DNA of 64,000 bases from Syntrophomonas sp. (GTDB taxonomy: Bacteria > Bacillota > Syntrophomonadia > Syntrophomonadales > Syntrophomonadaceae), in NCBI GenBank assembly GCA_016841425.1, contig JAENZE010000002.1, positions 62,001-126,000 of the forward strand, in the 5' to 3' direction. This document shows, piece after piece, positions 33,131 to 40,840 of this stretch (positions are counted from its first letter, which is position 1; each line of letters begins with the position of its first letter). Under the pieces are notes generated by a model. That model searched no databases, had not been told where the DNA came from, and saw only the letters and a list, made by a program, of their open reading frames with translations. The position numbers were made by a program, and so were the translations under genes.

Positions 33131-34888
33131 ATCGCTTTAAAACTCAATTTAGGGCAAATGTTAAATCTGATGCTGTTATTGACAGCTGCCGTACTGTTTA
33201 CAGTAACCATAATAGCCCTAACCCCCGTTTCAACTATATGGCTATTTATACTTCTACTGGGAGCTATAATAAGCACAATAGTATTAAGACAGATACGAAC
33301 ATTGGGAACCGTGGGAATAATAGTAATTGCCCTATATACAGCACCAATGCTAGTTGCAGGGTATACAAGCCTATCCCCCGACCTGCAATCATCCGGGGAA
33401 TTAGTTGCTCGTATTTACTGCGCAGCCTTACTATTAGGAGCCATAGTATTCAATGTATATCACAAGGACCAGGATGAAACGGCATTAAGCGGACTAAACA
33501 TCACGATGCCGCAGATAACAAAAAGCAAAATAGACAGCGATGCAATACTCCATCCCTCGGTAGAGATATGCCGTAAAGCTAACAATCCAATGCAAAGGAT
33601 AGAGATAAGCGGCAAAGACCGGTATTTACATACACTGTTAATAGGCTCAACCGGCACAGGTAAAACATCAGCCGTATTACAGCCATCCGTCTGGCAGGAT
33701 CTATTGAGCTACAAAAACGGTCAACAGTTAGGGATAACCGTAGTAGCCCCAGACGCAGAGTTTTGTCATACAGTACGGGACTGGTGCAAGGCATTAGGAA
33801 TACCCTATGCGATAATCGACCTAGACGATCCTAACACCAGCAGATTTAATCCGTTGGAAGGCGATCCAATCATCGTATCGGAAATAATGAGAACAGTATT
33901 AAGGGCAACTTTTGGGGAGCAGGAAGCATTTTTTGCCCAGGCACAGGAATTACATGCCAAGAACACCATGATGCTGTTAAAACGATTAAAAGGGAATAAC
34001 CTTACCCTACTAGATGTTTACAATTCCTTAATGGACATAGAAGGAGTGCAGAATGATGTCGACGAATACATCAGATTATTTGGTACCGACATAGTAACCA
34101 CCTATTTCCAGAAAGAAGCATTTGGTAAGAACAGGGACAAGCTGCATCAATTTGCTATGGGTCTTCGGATGCAAATATCAGACTTACTGGCCAATGATAC
34201 CGTATATAACGTACTGGTAGGGAAATCCGACATAGATCTGGACCAGCACATGAACGAAGGCGGCGTGTTATTGGTTAACACAGCATTAGGTAAAATGGGA
34301 CATATGAGCAGAACCTTCGGGCAATTTCTAATCATGCACATCCAGAATGCAGTATTCAGGAGGCCGGGAACCGAGTTTACGCGCATACCCCATTACCTAT
34401 ACATAGACGAACTGCCGGTGTATTTCAATCCGGAGCTGGAAAATCTTTTGAACATGGGGAGGAAATACCGTTGTGCCTGTACCTTTACCATCCAGGGTCC
34501 ATCACAGTTAGAGAAAGGCAAGCAGGGGCAAGCCATGCGAGAGATAATTATCAACGGCTGCCGTAACAAGATAGTAATCGGCATCGAATCATCGAAAGAC
34601 GCCAAATTGGTATCAGAGTTATTGGGTGAGAATAAAGACAAAGAAGTAAGAGTAACCAAGAAACGATTTAACCTACTACCGGAATCTTATTCTGAAACCG
34701 ATAAAGACATTAAGAGATTTACTTATACTGATGTATTAGAGATACCGCCGTGGCATGGATTAGTCAAAGTTGTGCATGACGGCCGGAACACCGAACCGAC
34801 ACTTGGTAAATTTACAGAACCGTGGCTATTCCAGGAACAAGTGAACAAAGAGTTAAGAAAACTTCAACGGCATCAATTAATATCCTAG
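33131..34888 (+). CDS. VirD4/TraG-type coupling ATPase
   Basis: The open frame begins at ATG 33074, inside the previous gene, behind GGGTGA; but a much stronger AAGGAGGGAGGGAGG (33114-33126) precedes ATC 33131, which I prefer. Two N-terminal membrane segments (MLNLMLLLTAAVLFTVTIIA; LFILLLGAIISTIVL) are followed by Walker A LLIGSTGTGKTSAVLQ, Walker B PHYLYIDELPVYF and a TraG-C-like region (YRCACTFTIQGPSQLEKGKQ). About 585 residues. Such proteins feed DNA-protein complexes into a type IV secretion channel. No relaxase or VirB set is in the window. Confidence 0.8.
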   Translation: MALKLNLGQMLNLMLLLTAAVLFTVTIIALTPVSTIWLFILLLGAIISTIVLRQIRTLGTVGIIVIALYTAPMLVAGYTSLSPDLQSSGELVARIYCAALLLGAIVFNVYHKDQDETALSGLNITMPQITKSKIDSDAILHPSVEICRKANNPMQRIEISGKDRYLHTLLIGSTGTGKTSAVLQPSVWQDLLSYKNGQQLGITVVAPDAEFCHTVRDWCKALGIPYAIIDLDDPNTSRFNPLEGDPIIVSEIMRTVLRATFGEQEAFFAQAQELHAKNTMMLLKRLKGNNLTLLDVYNSLMDIEGVQNDVDEYIRLFGTDIVTTYFQKEAFGKNRDKLHQFAMGLRMQISDLLANDTVYNVLVGKSDIDLDQHMNEGGVLLVNTALGKMGHMSRTFGQFLIMHIQNAVFRRPGTEFTRIPHYLYIDELPVYFNPELENLLNMGRKYRCACTFTIQGPSQLEKGKQGQAMREIIINGCRNKIVIGIESSKDAKLVSELLGENKDKEVRVTKKRFNLLPESYSETDKDIKRFTYTDVLEIPPWHGLVKVVHDGRNTEPTLGKFTEPWLFQEQVNKELRKLQRHQLIS

Positions 34889-34949
34889 CGGGATATTCCC
34901 TTGCAGGGTGTAAATAATTATAATTACAAAAGAGGAAGTGATAAATAAA

Positions 34950-35627
34950 ATGCTCAATGATTATAAAGCAATAGAAATAATAAAAAGAAAACCCGAACCA
35001 TATACCAGTGATCTGCCAAAATGGGGTCGTCCGATACTGGAATTAGTAGGCAAGCACTACTTTCTTGAAGCCGAACAAATAACAGACAACTTATTCGGCA
35101 GCGGCAATCGTACCGGCAAAAAGAAACTATTTGAGTTATCTCAAAAAGATTTTTTGACCCGTTACGAAATATACTGCAAAGACAAAGAAGTCCCCATCAT
35201 AGGTTATACATTAAGCGAAAACGGAGCCAGAGTGACCAGATATATCCCACCCAGGATAAGCCTCAACCGAGCACTGGAATACATCATAGCCAACGAGTTT
35301 TTCTTCATGCGTGGGCATTTACTGGATGGCTGGAAACTTTTAAGCGGGTCGCAGCTGCTAATAGGTGAATTGCTGATAGATGGACAGAAGTTTGGTTTAT
35401 GGGCCCCCCGTGAAGAGGACACTAGGATTAAGTCATTGCTAACGGAAACCATGGGCTTGCAGGGTTTAATAGTAATAGCGCCCAGCGAATTAACCTTGAC
35501 CATAATCTCAACCCGGCTAGAAGCGTTGAATCTCAATAAGCCTATATACTACACTATAGACAGTGAGTTAGAGTTGTTAAGGTACATGGACGAGGGTAAT
35601 TTGAAAATATTGACCGATGTAGAATAA
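34950..35627 (+). CDS. winged-helix protein related to the replication-relaxation family
   Basis: ATG 34950 follows GAGGAAGTGA; an in-frame GTG at 34938 overlaps that site. The 225-residue product begins DYKAIEIIKRKPEPYTSDLP and carries ILELVGKHYFLEAEQITDNL, then LFELSQKDFLTRYEIY and GYTLSENGARVTR, which read as a winged helix like that at 32052. The C-terminal half is unknown. It may be a smaller partner of the 32052 protein. It contains one TGCAGGGT octamer at 35458. Confidence 0.45.
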   Translation: MLNDYKAIEIIKRKPEPYTSDLPKWGRPILELVGKHYFLEAEQITDNLFGSGNRTGKKKLFELSQKDFLTRYEIYCKDKEVPIIGYTLSENGARVTRYIPPRISLNRALEYIIANEFFFMRGHLLDGWKLLSGSQLLIGELLIDGQKFGLWAPREEDTRIKSLLTETMGLQGLIVIAPSELTLTIISTRLEALNLNKPIYYTIDSELELLRYMDEGNLKILTDVE

Positions 35628-35679
35628 CATCATAAGCAACTATACAATAAAATCAAAAAACAATATAATATGCTTATAG

Positions 35680-35720
35680 AGCCTTACTTTAAAAATTGAT
35701 TTTAGAGTGAGGCTTTTTTT
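35680..35720 (+). terminator. rho-independent terminator
   Basis: AGCCTTACTTTAAAA and TTTTAGAGTGAGGCT form a long stem, followed by a T run. It ends the coupling-ATPase unit. Confidence 0.8.
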
Positions 35721-35734
35721 ATGAACAAAAATTA

Positions 35735-35808
35735 GGGCTCGAGTTTTCGAGACGAAAAAAATCCGGCGAATTTTCGCTGGGAACGATCTCCCTTCGGGGA
35801 GATTTTTA
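35735..35808 (+). ncRNA. tandem hairpins, possible small RNA
   Basis: Three small hairpins follow each other: CTCG-AGTTTT-CGAG, GGCGAA-TT-TTCGCT and ATCTCCC-TT-CGGGGAGAT, the last with a T run (terminator-like). No gene is present. This could be a short structured RNA or a processed leader or trailer. Promoter not identified. Confidence 0.3.
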
Positions 35809-35913
35809 TATGTCCAAAAATACATATCCCGTCCTTAATGGGGCTGCACACGGGAGAATTACCACACTAAATTATAGGAGGTGATATCCCGCTGGTGCAG
35901 AGCGGGGAAAACT

Positions 35914-36360
35914 ATGTACAGAAAACAAATAACTAATCTATTGGCCGCAATAATGCAGTCCAACGACCCTCATCAAGAGAGGCTGTTAAATCAAGTTCAA
36001 AACATGATTGACCAAGCAGGTGCTTACGTTGAAGCAGTAATGGCGATGGAATCACGCATAGAAGTATTGCGTTTCCGAATGGAGCCAGAGGATTACCGAA
36101 TCGCTGTAGCACAGCTGGACAGTCGCAGAAAATCCATGCACGATGCACTAATAAGTCTCGTAAACATTGTTAATCGCATCTGTGAGAAATTCTCGCAGGA
36201 AAAGATCTACCAGGGTGATAACGACCGTATCTCAATCGCGCAATTTGCATTTGATTTAGCAAAAGAGTTCAAACCCGTTGATCCTCTCGCATTAAGGCAA
36301 AAGTTAGTGGATCAAAGAGGAGTCAGCGAAACTATCCTACGTAATAAGCTAAGACGGTAA
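35914..36360 (+). CDS. unrecognised helical protein; hairpin between ribosome site and start
   Basis: The likely start is ATG 35914, but AGGAGGTGA is 29 bases upstream, separated by a hairpin (CCCGCT-GGTGCAG-AGCGGG) that would bring the two together. The 148-residue product is almost entirely helical (LLNQVQNMIDQAGAYVEAVMA; MESRIEVLRFRME), with repeated RIEVLRFR and DSRRKSMHDALI segments and no membrane region. I recall similar short proteins on clostridial elements but cannot name the family. Confidence 0.5.
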   Translation: MYRKQITNLLAAIMQSNDPHQERLLNQVQNMIDQAGAYVEAVMAMESRIEVLRFRMEPEDYRIAVAQLDSRRKSMHDALISLVNIVNRICEKFSQEKIYQGDNDRISIAQFAFDLAKEFKPVDPLALRQKLVDQRGVSETILRNKLRR

Positions 36361-36377
36361 GTGTTTCACCTACAGAG

Positions 36378-36418
36378 TTGAAAAGGTTTTCGGGGTAACC
36401 CCCGGGAACCTCTTTTCT
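36378..36418 (+). terminator. rho-independent terminator
   Basis: AAAAGGTTTTCGGGG and CCCCGGGAACCTCTTTT form a long, slightly imperfect stem ending in CTTTTCT. Confidence 0.75.
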
Positions 36419-36540
36419 ATTCATGGGAAAGATTCTTGCAGGGTGTTACTCTGCCAAAACATCATAACTTGTTAACCCTTTTTATTAGGCTTAGGCCGGC
36501 GAAATATCCGGCATTAGCCGGGTAGAAAGGAGCAAAAAAG

Positions 36541-38088
36541 ATGGAAGAAACATTATTTGATCTCAGCGGAATTGAGCAAATCATCAAAGATACCCGCAGA
36601 GGAATATTATCACTTCGGGCAATGGCGCCCATTTTTACGCAAGAGGAATGGGATGCCCAGACTCAAGAAATCAAAAAGGGCATTTTGCCGACCCAGATGC
36701 AATGTGATAACACAATATATCTTCAGGGCAAAAATGATCATGATATCGGTGTCTTGGGAATAGTGGAACTCCGTGAACGAATAAGCTATCTTTTTGAACT
36801 GGTATTATGGTGTGACCCGAGAGACATAGAGGATCAAGACTGGTCTTTATATGATGAGCAGCTCAAATGGTGTTTAAGTTTAGCAGCTGGCACAAAAGAA
36901 CCTTTGCCGGCAGTAGCCACCGTACATAATATTGCTGAGTTGGATGGAGTAATCAAAGATATTATAGATACTTATCTAGATCCAGCGATGGAAGGGACAC
37001 CCTGGAAGCTAGCAGTTTCATGGGGAAAAGACTCGACCTGTATGGTAAAAGCCATTTTAGAAGCACTAAGCCAGTTAAACTCAAATCAATGGCAGCGGCC
37101 CATTCATCTGGTGACTTCGGATACTAGTATCGAGATACCTTTAATGTTAAACATCATGCGAAAAAACATGAAGGACATGGCAGGGTATATTGAATCAACC
37201 GGTTTGCCAGTATTTTTGCATATGGTCCAGCCCACAATGCCGGAACGATTTTTCGTTAATCTAATCGGTAAGGGTTATACGCCACCGATGGGAGGCCCTG
37301 TGAAACGCTGGTGTACCAGTAGGTTGAAACTCAAACCCATGCAGCGGCTGGAAAAAGAGTTAGCTTATAACGGACAGATGATCAATGTAATTGGAACCCG
37401 TTATGATGAAAGCGCCAGCCGGGAAACATCTATAAAGAAATTTGAAAGTAATACCAGATACGGTTATACAACAAGCCCGGGCATATATTCATACGCACCC
37501 ATAGTCCAATTAACCACCGAAAAAGTATGGGATTACCTGAGAGAAGGATTGCCCTGGGGGAATAACTATCAAATACTAGAAGAACTCTACCGAGCAAGTT
37601 CGCTCGATGATAGTTTGATAAACGGAGGCAGGATGGGATGTATAACCTGTTTTGCGGTAAGCAAAGACAAATCTCTGGCTAATCTAATTGCGAACGGTTA
37701 TGAATGGCTGCAGCCACTACTGGAATACCGGCAGATCATTCTTGATACCGTAGCCAATCCGATATATCGGGAACCAGTACCGATTGATCGGAGAACAGCG
37801 CTACCGACTACAAGGAAGGCTCGTAATCCCGCCAAAGTAACCATGGGCGGGATCAACCAACTGGGTAGACAATATCTTCTACATAGACTATTGGAAACCC
37901 AGGATAAAGTATTGGCCGGGATGAAGCAAGCAGGATTTGAGGTAGAAGGCGGGTACCAGATAATATCCACCGAGGAAATCCGCTACATCAAGTCTTGGTG
38001 GAACTGGCTATCGAGTTATACCGAGCCAGGCCTTATTCCAGTAGAGGTAATCAAAAAACCCGATAATCGGCAAATGGCACTATTCTAA
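36541..38088 (+). CDS. orphan DndC/PAPS-reductase-like enzyme
   Basis: ATG 36541 follows AAAGGAGC. Residues 1-150 are unknown. From about 155 the protein has a PP-loop (LAVSWGKDSTCMVKAIL), then TSDTSIEIPL, FFVNLIGKGYTPP and RWCTSRLKLKPMQRLE, a sequence of motifs very close to DndC of DNA phosphorothioate systems and its PAPS-reductase relatives. Cys residues at RWC and at MGCITC could hold an iron-sulfur cluster. No dndB, dndD or dndE lies nearby. It may act alone on an unknown sulfur chemistry or in partnership with host genes. Confidence 0.7.
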   Translation: MEETLFDLSGIEQIIKDTRRGILSLRAMAPIFTQEEWDAQTQEIKKGILPTQMQCDNTIYLQGKNDHDIGVLGIVELRERISYLFELVLWCDPRDIEDQDWSLYDEQLKWCLSLAAGTKEPLPAVATVHNIAELDGVIKDIIDTYLDPAMEGTPWKLAVSWGKDSTCMVKAILEALSQLNSNQWQRPIHLVTSDTSIEIPLMLNIMRKNMKDMAGYIESTGLPVFLHMVQPTMPERFFVNLIGKGYTPPMGGPVKRWCTSRLKLKPMQRLEKELAYNGQMINVIGTRYDESASRETSIKKFESNTRYGYTTSPGIYSYAPIVQLTTEKVWDYLREGLPWGNNYQILEELYRASSLDDSLINGGRMGCITCFAVSKDKSLANLIANGYEWLQPLLEYRQIILDTVANPIYREPVPIDRRTALPTTRKARNPAKVTMGGINQLGRQYLLHRLLETQDKVLAGMKQAGFEVEGGYQIISTEEIRYIKSWWNWLSSYTEPGLIPVEVIKKPDNRQMALF

Positions 38089-38120
38089 AATTCTTTTAGA
38101 CAAAGAATAGGAGGTTGAGG

Positions 38121-38243
38121 ATGAACAAATTAATCCAAGTTCCGGAAGCGGAACAAAATAAACTCTTAAATATCTACCGGGATGCTCCGGAAGAAAATCT
38201 GGACCAGCTGGATGCTAAATCACAAGGCTGGGCCAGGAAATAA
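38121..38243 (+). CDS. small acidic protein of unknown function
   Basis: ATG 38121 follows AGGAGGTTGAGG. Forty residues: MNKLIQVPEAEQNKLLNIYR, then an acidic stretch (DAPEENLDQLD) ending WARK. The ribosome site is strong and the gene lies 32 bases after the DndC-like gene, in the same unit, before a terminator. No family recognised. Confidence 0.5.
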   Translation: MNKLIQVPEAEQNKLLNIYRDAPEENLDQLDAKSQGWARK

Positions 38244-38278
38244 AAACACTGAAGAAAAAGTAACTTATCATTCACTAT

Positions 38279-38305
38279 AAAGACCGTCTTTAGGGCGGTC
38301 TTTAT
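38279..38305. terminator. bidirectional terminator
   Basis: AAAGACCG and CGGTCTTT enclose a short loop. It lies between two converging genes, with a T run on the plus side. Confidence 0.75.
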
Positions 38306-38760
38306 TTCTTCCCAGGCCTGTATTCATCAACCAATTCAAAGGCTAATATCTCAACTGGTTTGTAGGGCAGGGGAGTAATCGAATGCAGCCCGCAGAAATC
38401 ATTGATTCTATTCCGGTTAAAATCAATTTTGGATATAATATCACTTGTGTCATGCTCAATGCCGGTTGATTCTGATTTTATGGTCAATTTAACCAGTTCG
38501 CCGCATCCATCCGATACGGCCAGTAGAGAATCCAAAAGTACATGCCTTTCATCCGAGCCTTCTTCAGTCCCAGAGATGATTCCATGCAGGATGTCGTTAT
38601 ATAATTCACGCACATTCTTAGTATGGTTTTCCTTCAACCAGTCCACCACGATTTGTCGGGCAAACTTTCTTTTTGAAAGCCCTGCTTTGGCAGCTTCTAC
38701 TCTTAAAGCATTATCCTCATTTTCAGATAACTCAATCCCCACTATTACTTGATCGCTCAT
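38302..38760 (-). CDS. ribbon-helix-helix-like repressor
   Basis: On the minus strand the start is ATG at 38760-38758, preceded by AAAGGGTAAAAT; the longer open frame upstream consists of the AT-rich repeats and is not real. The 152-residue product starts SDQVIVGIELSENEDNALRV, then KAGLSKRKFARQIVVDWL, resembling a ribbon-helix-helix domain. The C-terminal 100 residues are unknown. It is the only minus-strand gene of the element, standing behind an operator-like array, so a self-regulated repressor is likely. Confidence 0.5.
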   Translation of the reverse strand: MSDQVIVGIELSENEDNALRVEAAKAGLSKRKFARQIVVDWLKENHTKNVRELYNDILHGIISGTEEGSDERHVLLDSLLAVSDGCGELVKLTIKSESTGIEHDTSDIISKIDFNRNRINDFCGLHSITPLPYKPVEILAFELVDEYRPGKK

Positions 38761-38774
38761 TATTTTACCCTTTC

Positions 38775-38828
38775 TTATATAAGTTATATAATATATATAA
38801 GTTATATAAATTATATAACTTATATAAC
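38775..38828. promoter_or_regulatory. AT-rich operator-like array
   Basis: Three copies of TTATATAAGTTATATAA (about 38775, 38794 and, inverted, 38811) stand immediately upstream of the minus-strand repressor gene and ahead of the plus-strand integrase unit. Spacing is about 18-19 bases. Probably the binding sites of the 38302 protein. Confidence 0.6.
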
Positions 38829-38982
38829 AATAAAACAAGTGTTTTGTATCAAAAATCAAAAACCGAATTTTTGGTACATTATTTTTCATGCTTACGGTGT
38901 TAGCCAACTCAGTGACGTGATTAAAGGCTCCTGGTGGAAAATAGGGGTTAATTACTTTAATTCAATAAGAGGGTCAACTTAT

Positions 38983-39007
38983 ACCCGGCATAGGCCGGGT
39001 TTTTTAA
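38983..39007 (+). terminator. rho-independent terminator without an annotated gene
   Basis: ACCCGGCATAGGCCGGGT is followed by six T. The 150 bases upstream hold no convincing gene, so it may end a short RNA started in the AT-rich array. The region 38829-38982 otherwise shows nothing I recognise. Confidence 0.7.
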
Positions 39008-39091
39008 TGGGTATCGACTAATATCGGGAAAACATTCCAGCTTAAAAATAATTGTAAATTAATAAATATTTATAACGAAGGAGGGTTTATA

Positions 39092-39256
39092 TTGGAAAAA
39101 ACTAAGCGCAAAAACAAAGCAAATATAACTGTGGAATACAATGGTGGTGATGGGCTTCAGAACGCCTATAGAATATTAGGGAAATTAGTCGTCCAAAAAT
39201 ATTTAGAGAAAAGGGAGCAAGAAGCTATCAAACAACGGATCCCATCGACAGTGTAA
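39092..39256 (+). CDS. small basic protein next to the integrase, candidate directionality factor
   Basis: TTG 39092 follows GAAGGAGGG. The 54-residue product is strongly charged (EKTKRKNKANITVEYNGGDG; VVQKYLEKREQEAIKQR). It lies 72 bases before the serine recombinase gene, in the same direction. Small basic proteins in this place act as recombination directionality factors on some serine-integrase elements; no homology supports that here. Confidence 0.5.
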   Translation: MEKTKRKNKANITVEYNGGDGLQNAYRILGKLVVQKYLEKREQEAIKQRIPSTV

Positions 39257-39328
39257 ATAGACAAGGTGGGGCAAGGTATCTCGATATTCACTAGATCCCA
39301 TAATAATAGACAAGTTAGGTGAGTTAAA

Positions 39329-40840
39329 ATGAGAGCAGCAATTTATATAAGAGTTAGCACTGAAGAACAGGCATTACATGGGTATAGTCTGGCAGACCAA
39401 GCTGAAGCTTGCAGGGCAAGGGCCAAAGAACTGGGAGCCACTATTATTACCGAGTATTTCGATGAAGGAATTACAGGGAGTACATTAGATCGCCCAGGAT
39501 TAGAAAAACTTAGAAATAATATAAAACAAGGACTAATAGATTATGTAATCATCCTTGATCCAGACCGTTTTAGTAGGAAATTATCACATCAGCTTTTACT
39601 TACAGAAGAATTTGAAAAAGCCGGTGCAACATTAGTTTTTATTAATTTTGAATGGGTAGACTCACCGGAAGGTAGGATGTTTTATTCAATCAAAGGTGCT
39701 GTATCTGAGTATGAAAGAGAAAAAATTAAAGAACGAATGATTAGAGGAAAAAATCAAAAGGCTAAACAGGGCGGCATGCCGATAAATTTTACTTTATTTG
39801 GATATGACTATGATGCCGAGAATGGGGTTCAGATTAATCAGAATGAAGCTGAAGTTGTAAAAAACATTTATGATGCTCTTACTAAAGATAACATGAGCCC
39901 TGCTGCCATAGCGATACATCTTACAGAATCCGGTATCCCGACAAAGAAAGGAAAAACATTTTGGTTTCGACAAACAGTAAGACAGATTTTACTTAACCCG
40001 GCATATTACGGCGAATGGCCTTATAAAAGAAATACAGATAAACCAATAATCATACCGGTACCACCTATAATTGATAAGGAAACATGGGATAAAGCTCAAG
40101 AAATATTAAAAGAATCTAAAAGATTATGGGCAAAAAGAGGAAAGCAAGACTACCTGTTATCGGGCATTGTTACATGTTTGGATTGCGGTACACCGATGGG
40201 AGGGGCATTCAAAAACAATTGGGGTAAAAAAGTCCGATACTATACTTGCGCAAAGTCGCCATCTACTAATCGTATTTCTGGTTGTTCCCCTATTAAATCC
40301 ATTAACGCAGATAGCCTGGAGTATAATGTATGGGAAAAAGTAAAGAAATTTTTGCAAAATCCTGACGAGATTCTGATAGAAGCCAGGAACAACCTACCTG
40401 TGCAAGAAGGATTGACTGATGAATTAGAAAATATCACTGGGCGACTGCAGAACATAGATAAAGGCCGCAAATCCTTAATTGATGCACTCGCCAGTGGTTC
40501 CTTGGATCTTGATGAAGATATAAATGAAAAATTACAATATATAAAAAAGCAAAGGCTATTTTTAATCAACCGCAAAATTGAAATAGAGAAAACTCTACAG
40601 GTATCAAATAATTCAGGTCAGATTTTTTCGGAATTATATCAGGTGTCAAAAAGCATTGCAGATGGGTTGGATAATATTGACTTTGATACAAAGCAATCAA
40701 TCATAAGAAGTCTTGTTTTGCAAGTTTTGGTTACAGGTAGAATAAGTACAACGAATCATAAGATAGACGAATTGCCGGGAGTAAACGTTAAACTTAGTTT
40801 AAACCTAAATCCACAATCCTTACCGGCAATTTCGGATTAA
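39329..40840 (+). CDS. large serine recombinase (SpoIVCA-like)
   Basis: ATG 39329 follows TTAGGTGAG. The 503-residue protein has the resolvase domain with catalytic Ser in YIRVSTEEQ, then GSTLDRPGLEKL, ILDPDRFSRKLS and SEYEREKIKERM; a recombinase domain (FTLFGYDYDAENGVQINQNE; IPTKKGKTFW); a zinc ribbon (CLDCGTPMGG ... YYTCAKS) and a coiled-coil region. All are features of large serine integrases. It ends with TAATG, overlapping the ATG of the sigma-K fragment. By analogy with SpoIVCA it should excise the element in the mother cell and rejoin sigK. Confidence 0.9.
   Translation: MRAAIYIRVSTEEQALHGYSLADQAEACRARAKELGATIITEYFDEGITGSTLDRPGLEKLRNNIKQGLIDYVIILDPDRFSRKLSHQLLLTEEFEKAGATLVFINFEWVDSPEGRMFYSIKGAVSEYEREKIKERMIRGKNQKAKQGGMPINFTLFGYDYDAENGVQINQNEAEVVKNIYDALTKDNMSPAAIAIHLTESGIPTKKGKTFWFRQTVRQILLNPAYYGEWPYKRNTDKPIIIPVPPIIDKETWDKAQEILKESKRLWAKRGKQDYLLSGIVTCLDCGTPMGGAFKNNWGKKVRYYTCAKSPSTNRISGCSPIKSINADSLEYNVWEKVKKFLQNPDEILIEARNNLPVQEGLTDELENITGRLQNIDKGRKSLIDALASGSLDLDEDINEKLQYIKKQRLFLINRKIEIEKTLQVSNNSGQIFSELYQVSKSIADGLDNIDFDTKQSIIRSLVLQVLVTGRISTTNHKIDELPGVNVKLSLNLNPQSLPAISD

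Larger units (their letters stand above)
29470..36444 (+). repeat. dispersed TGCAGGGT octamer, plus strand
   Basis: TGCAGGGT occurs at 29470, 32450, 33058, 33355, 34902, 35458 and 36437 in this stretch, all in the same orientation, in and between genes. Further copies lie at 5707, 20428 and 27710. None was seen in the chromosomal part from 41.2 kb on. Confidence 0.6.

Noticed and set aside
38761-38907. N-terminal extension of the repressor gene with repeated Tyr-Ile
   Set aside because: It is translation of the AT-rich operator repeats; ATG at 38760-38758 with its own site is the real start.
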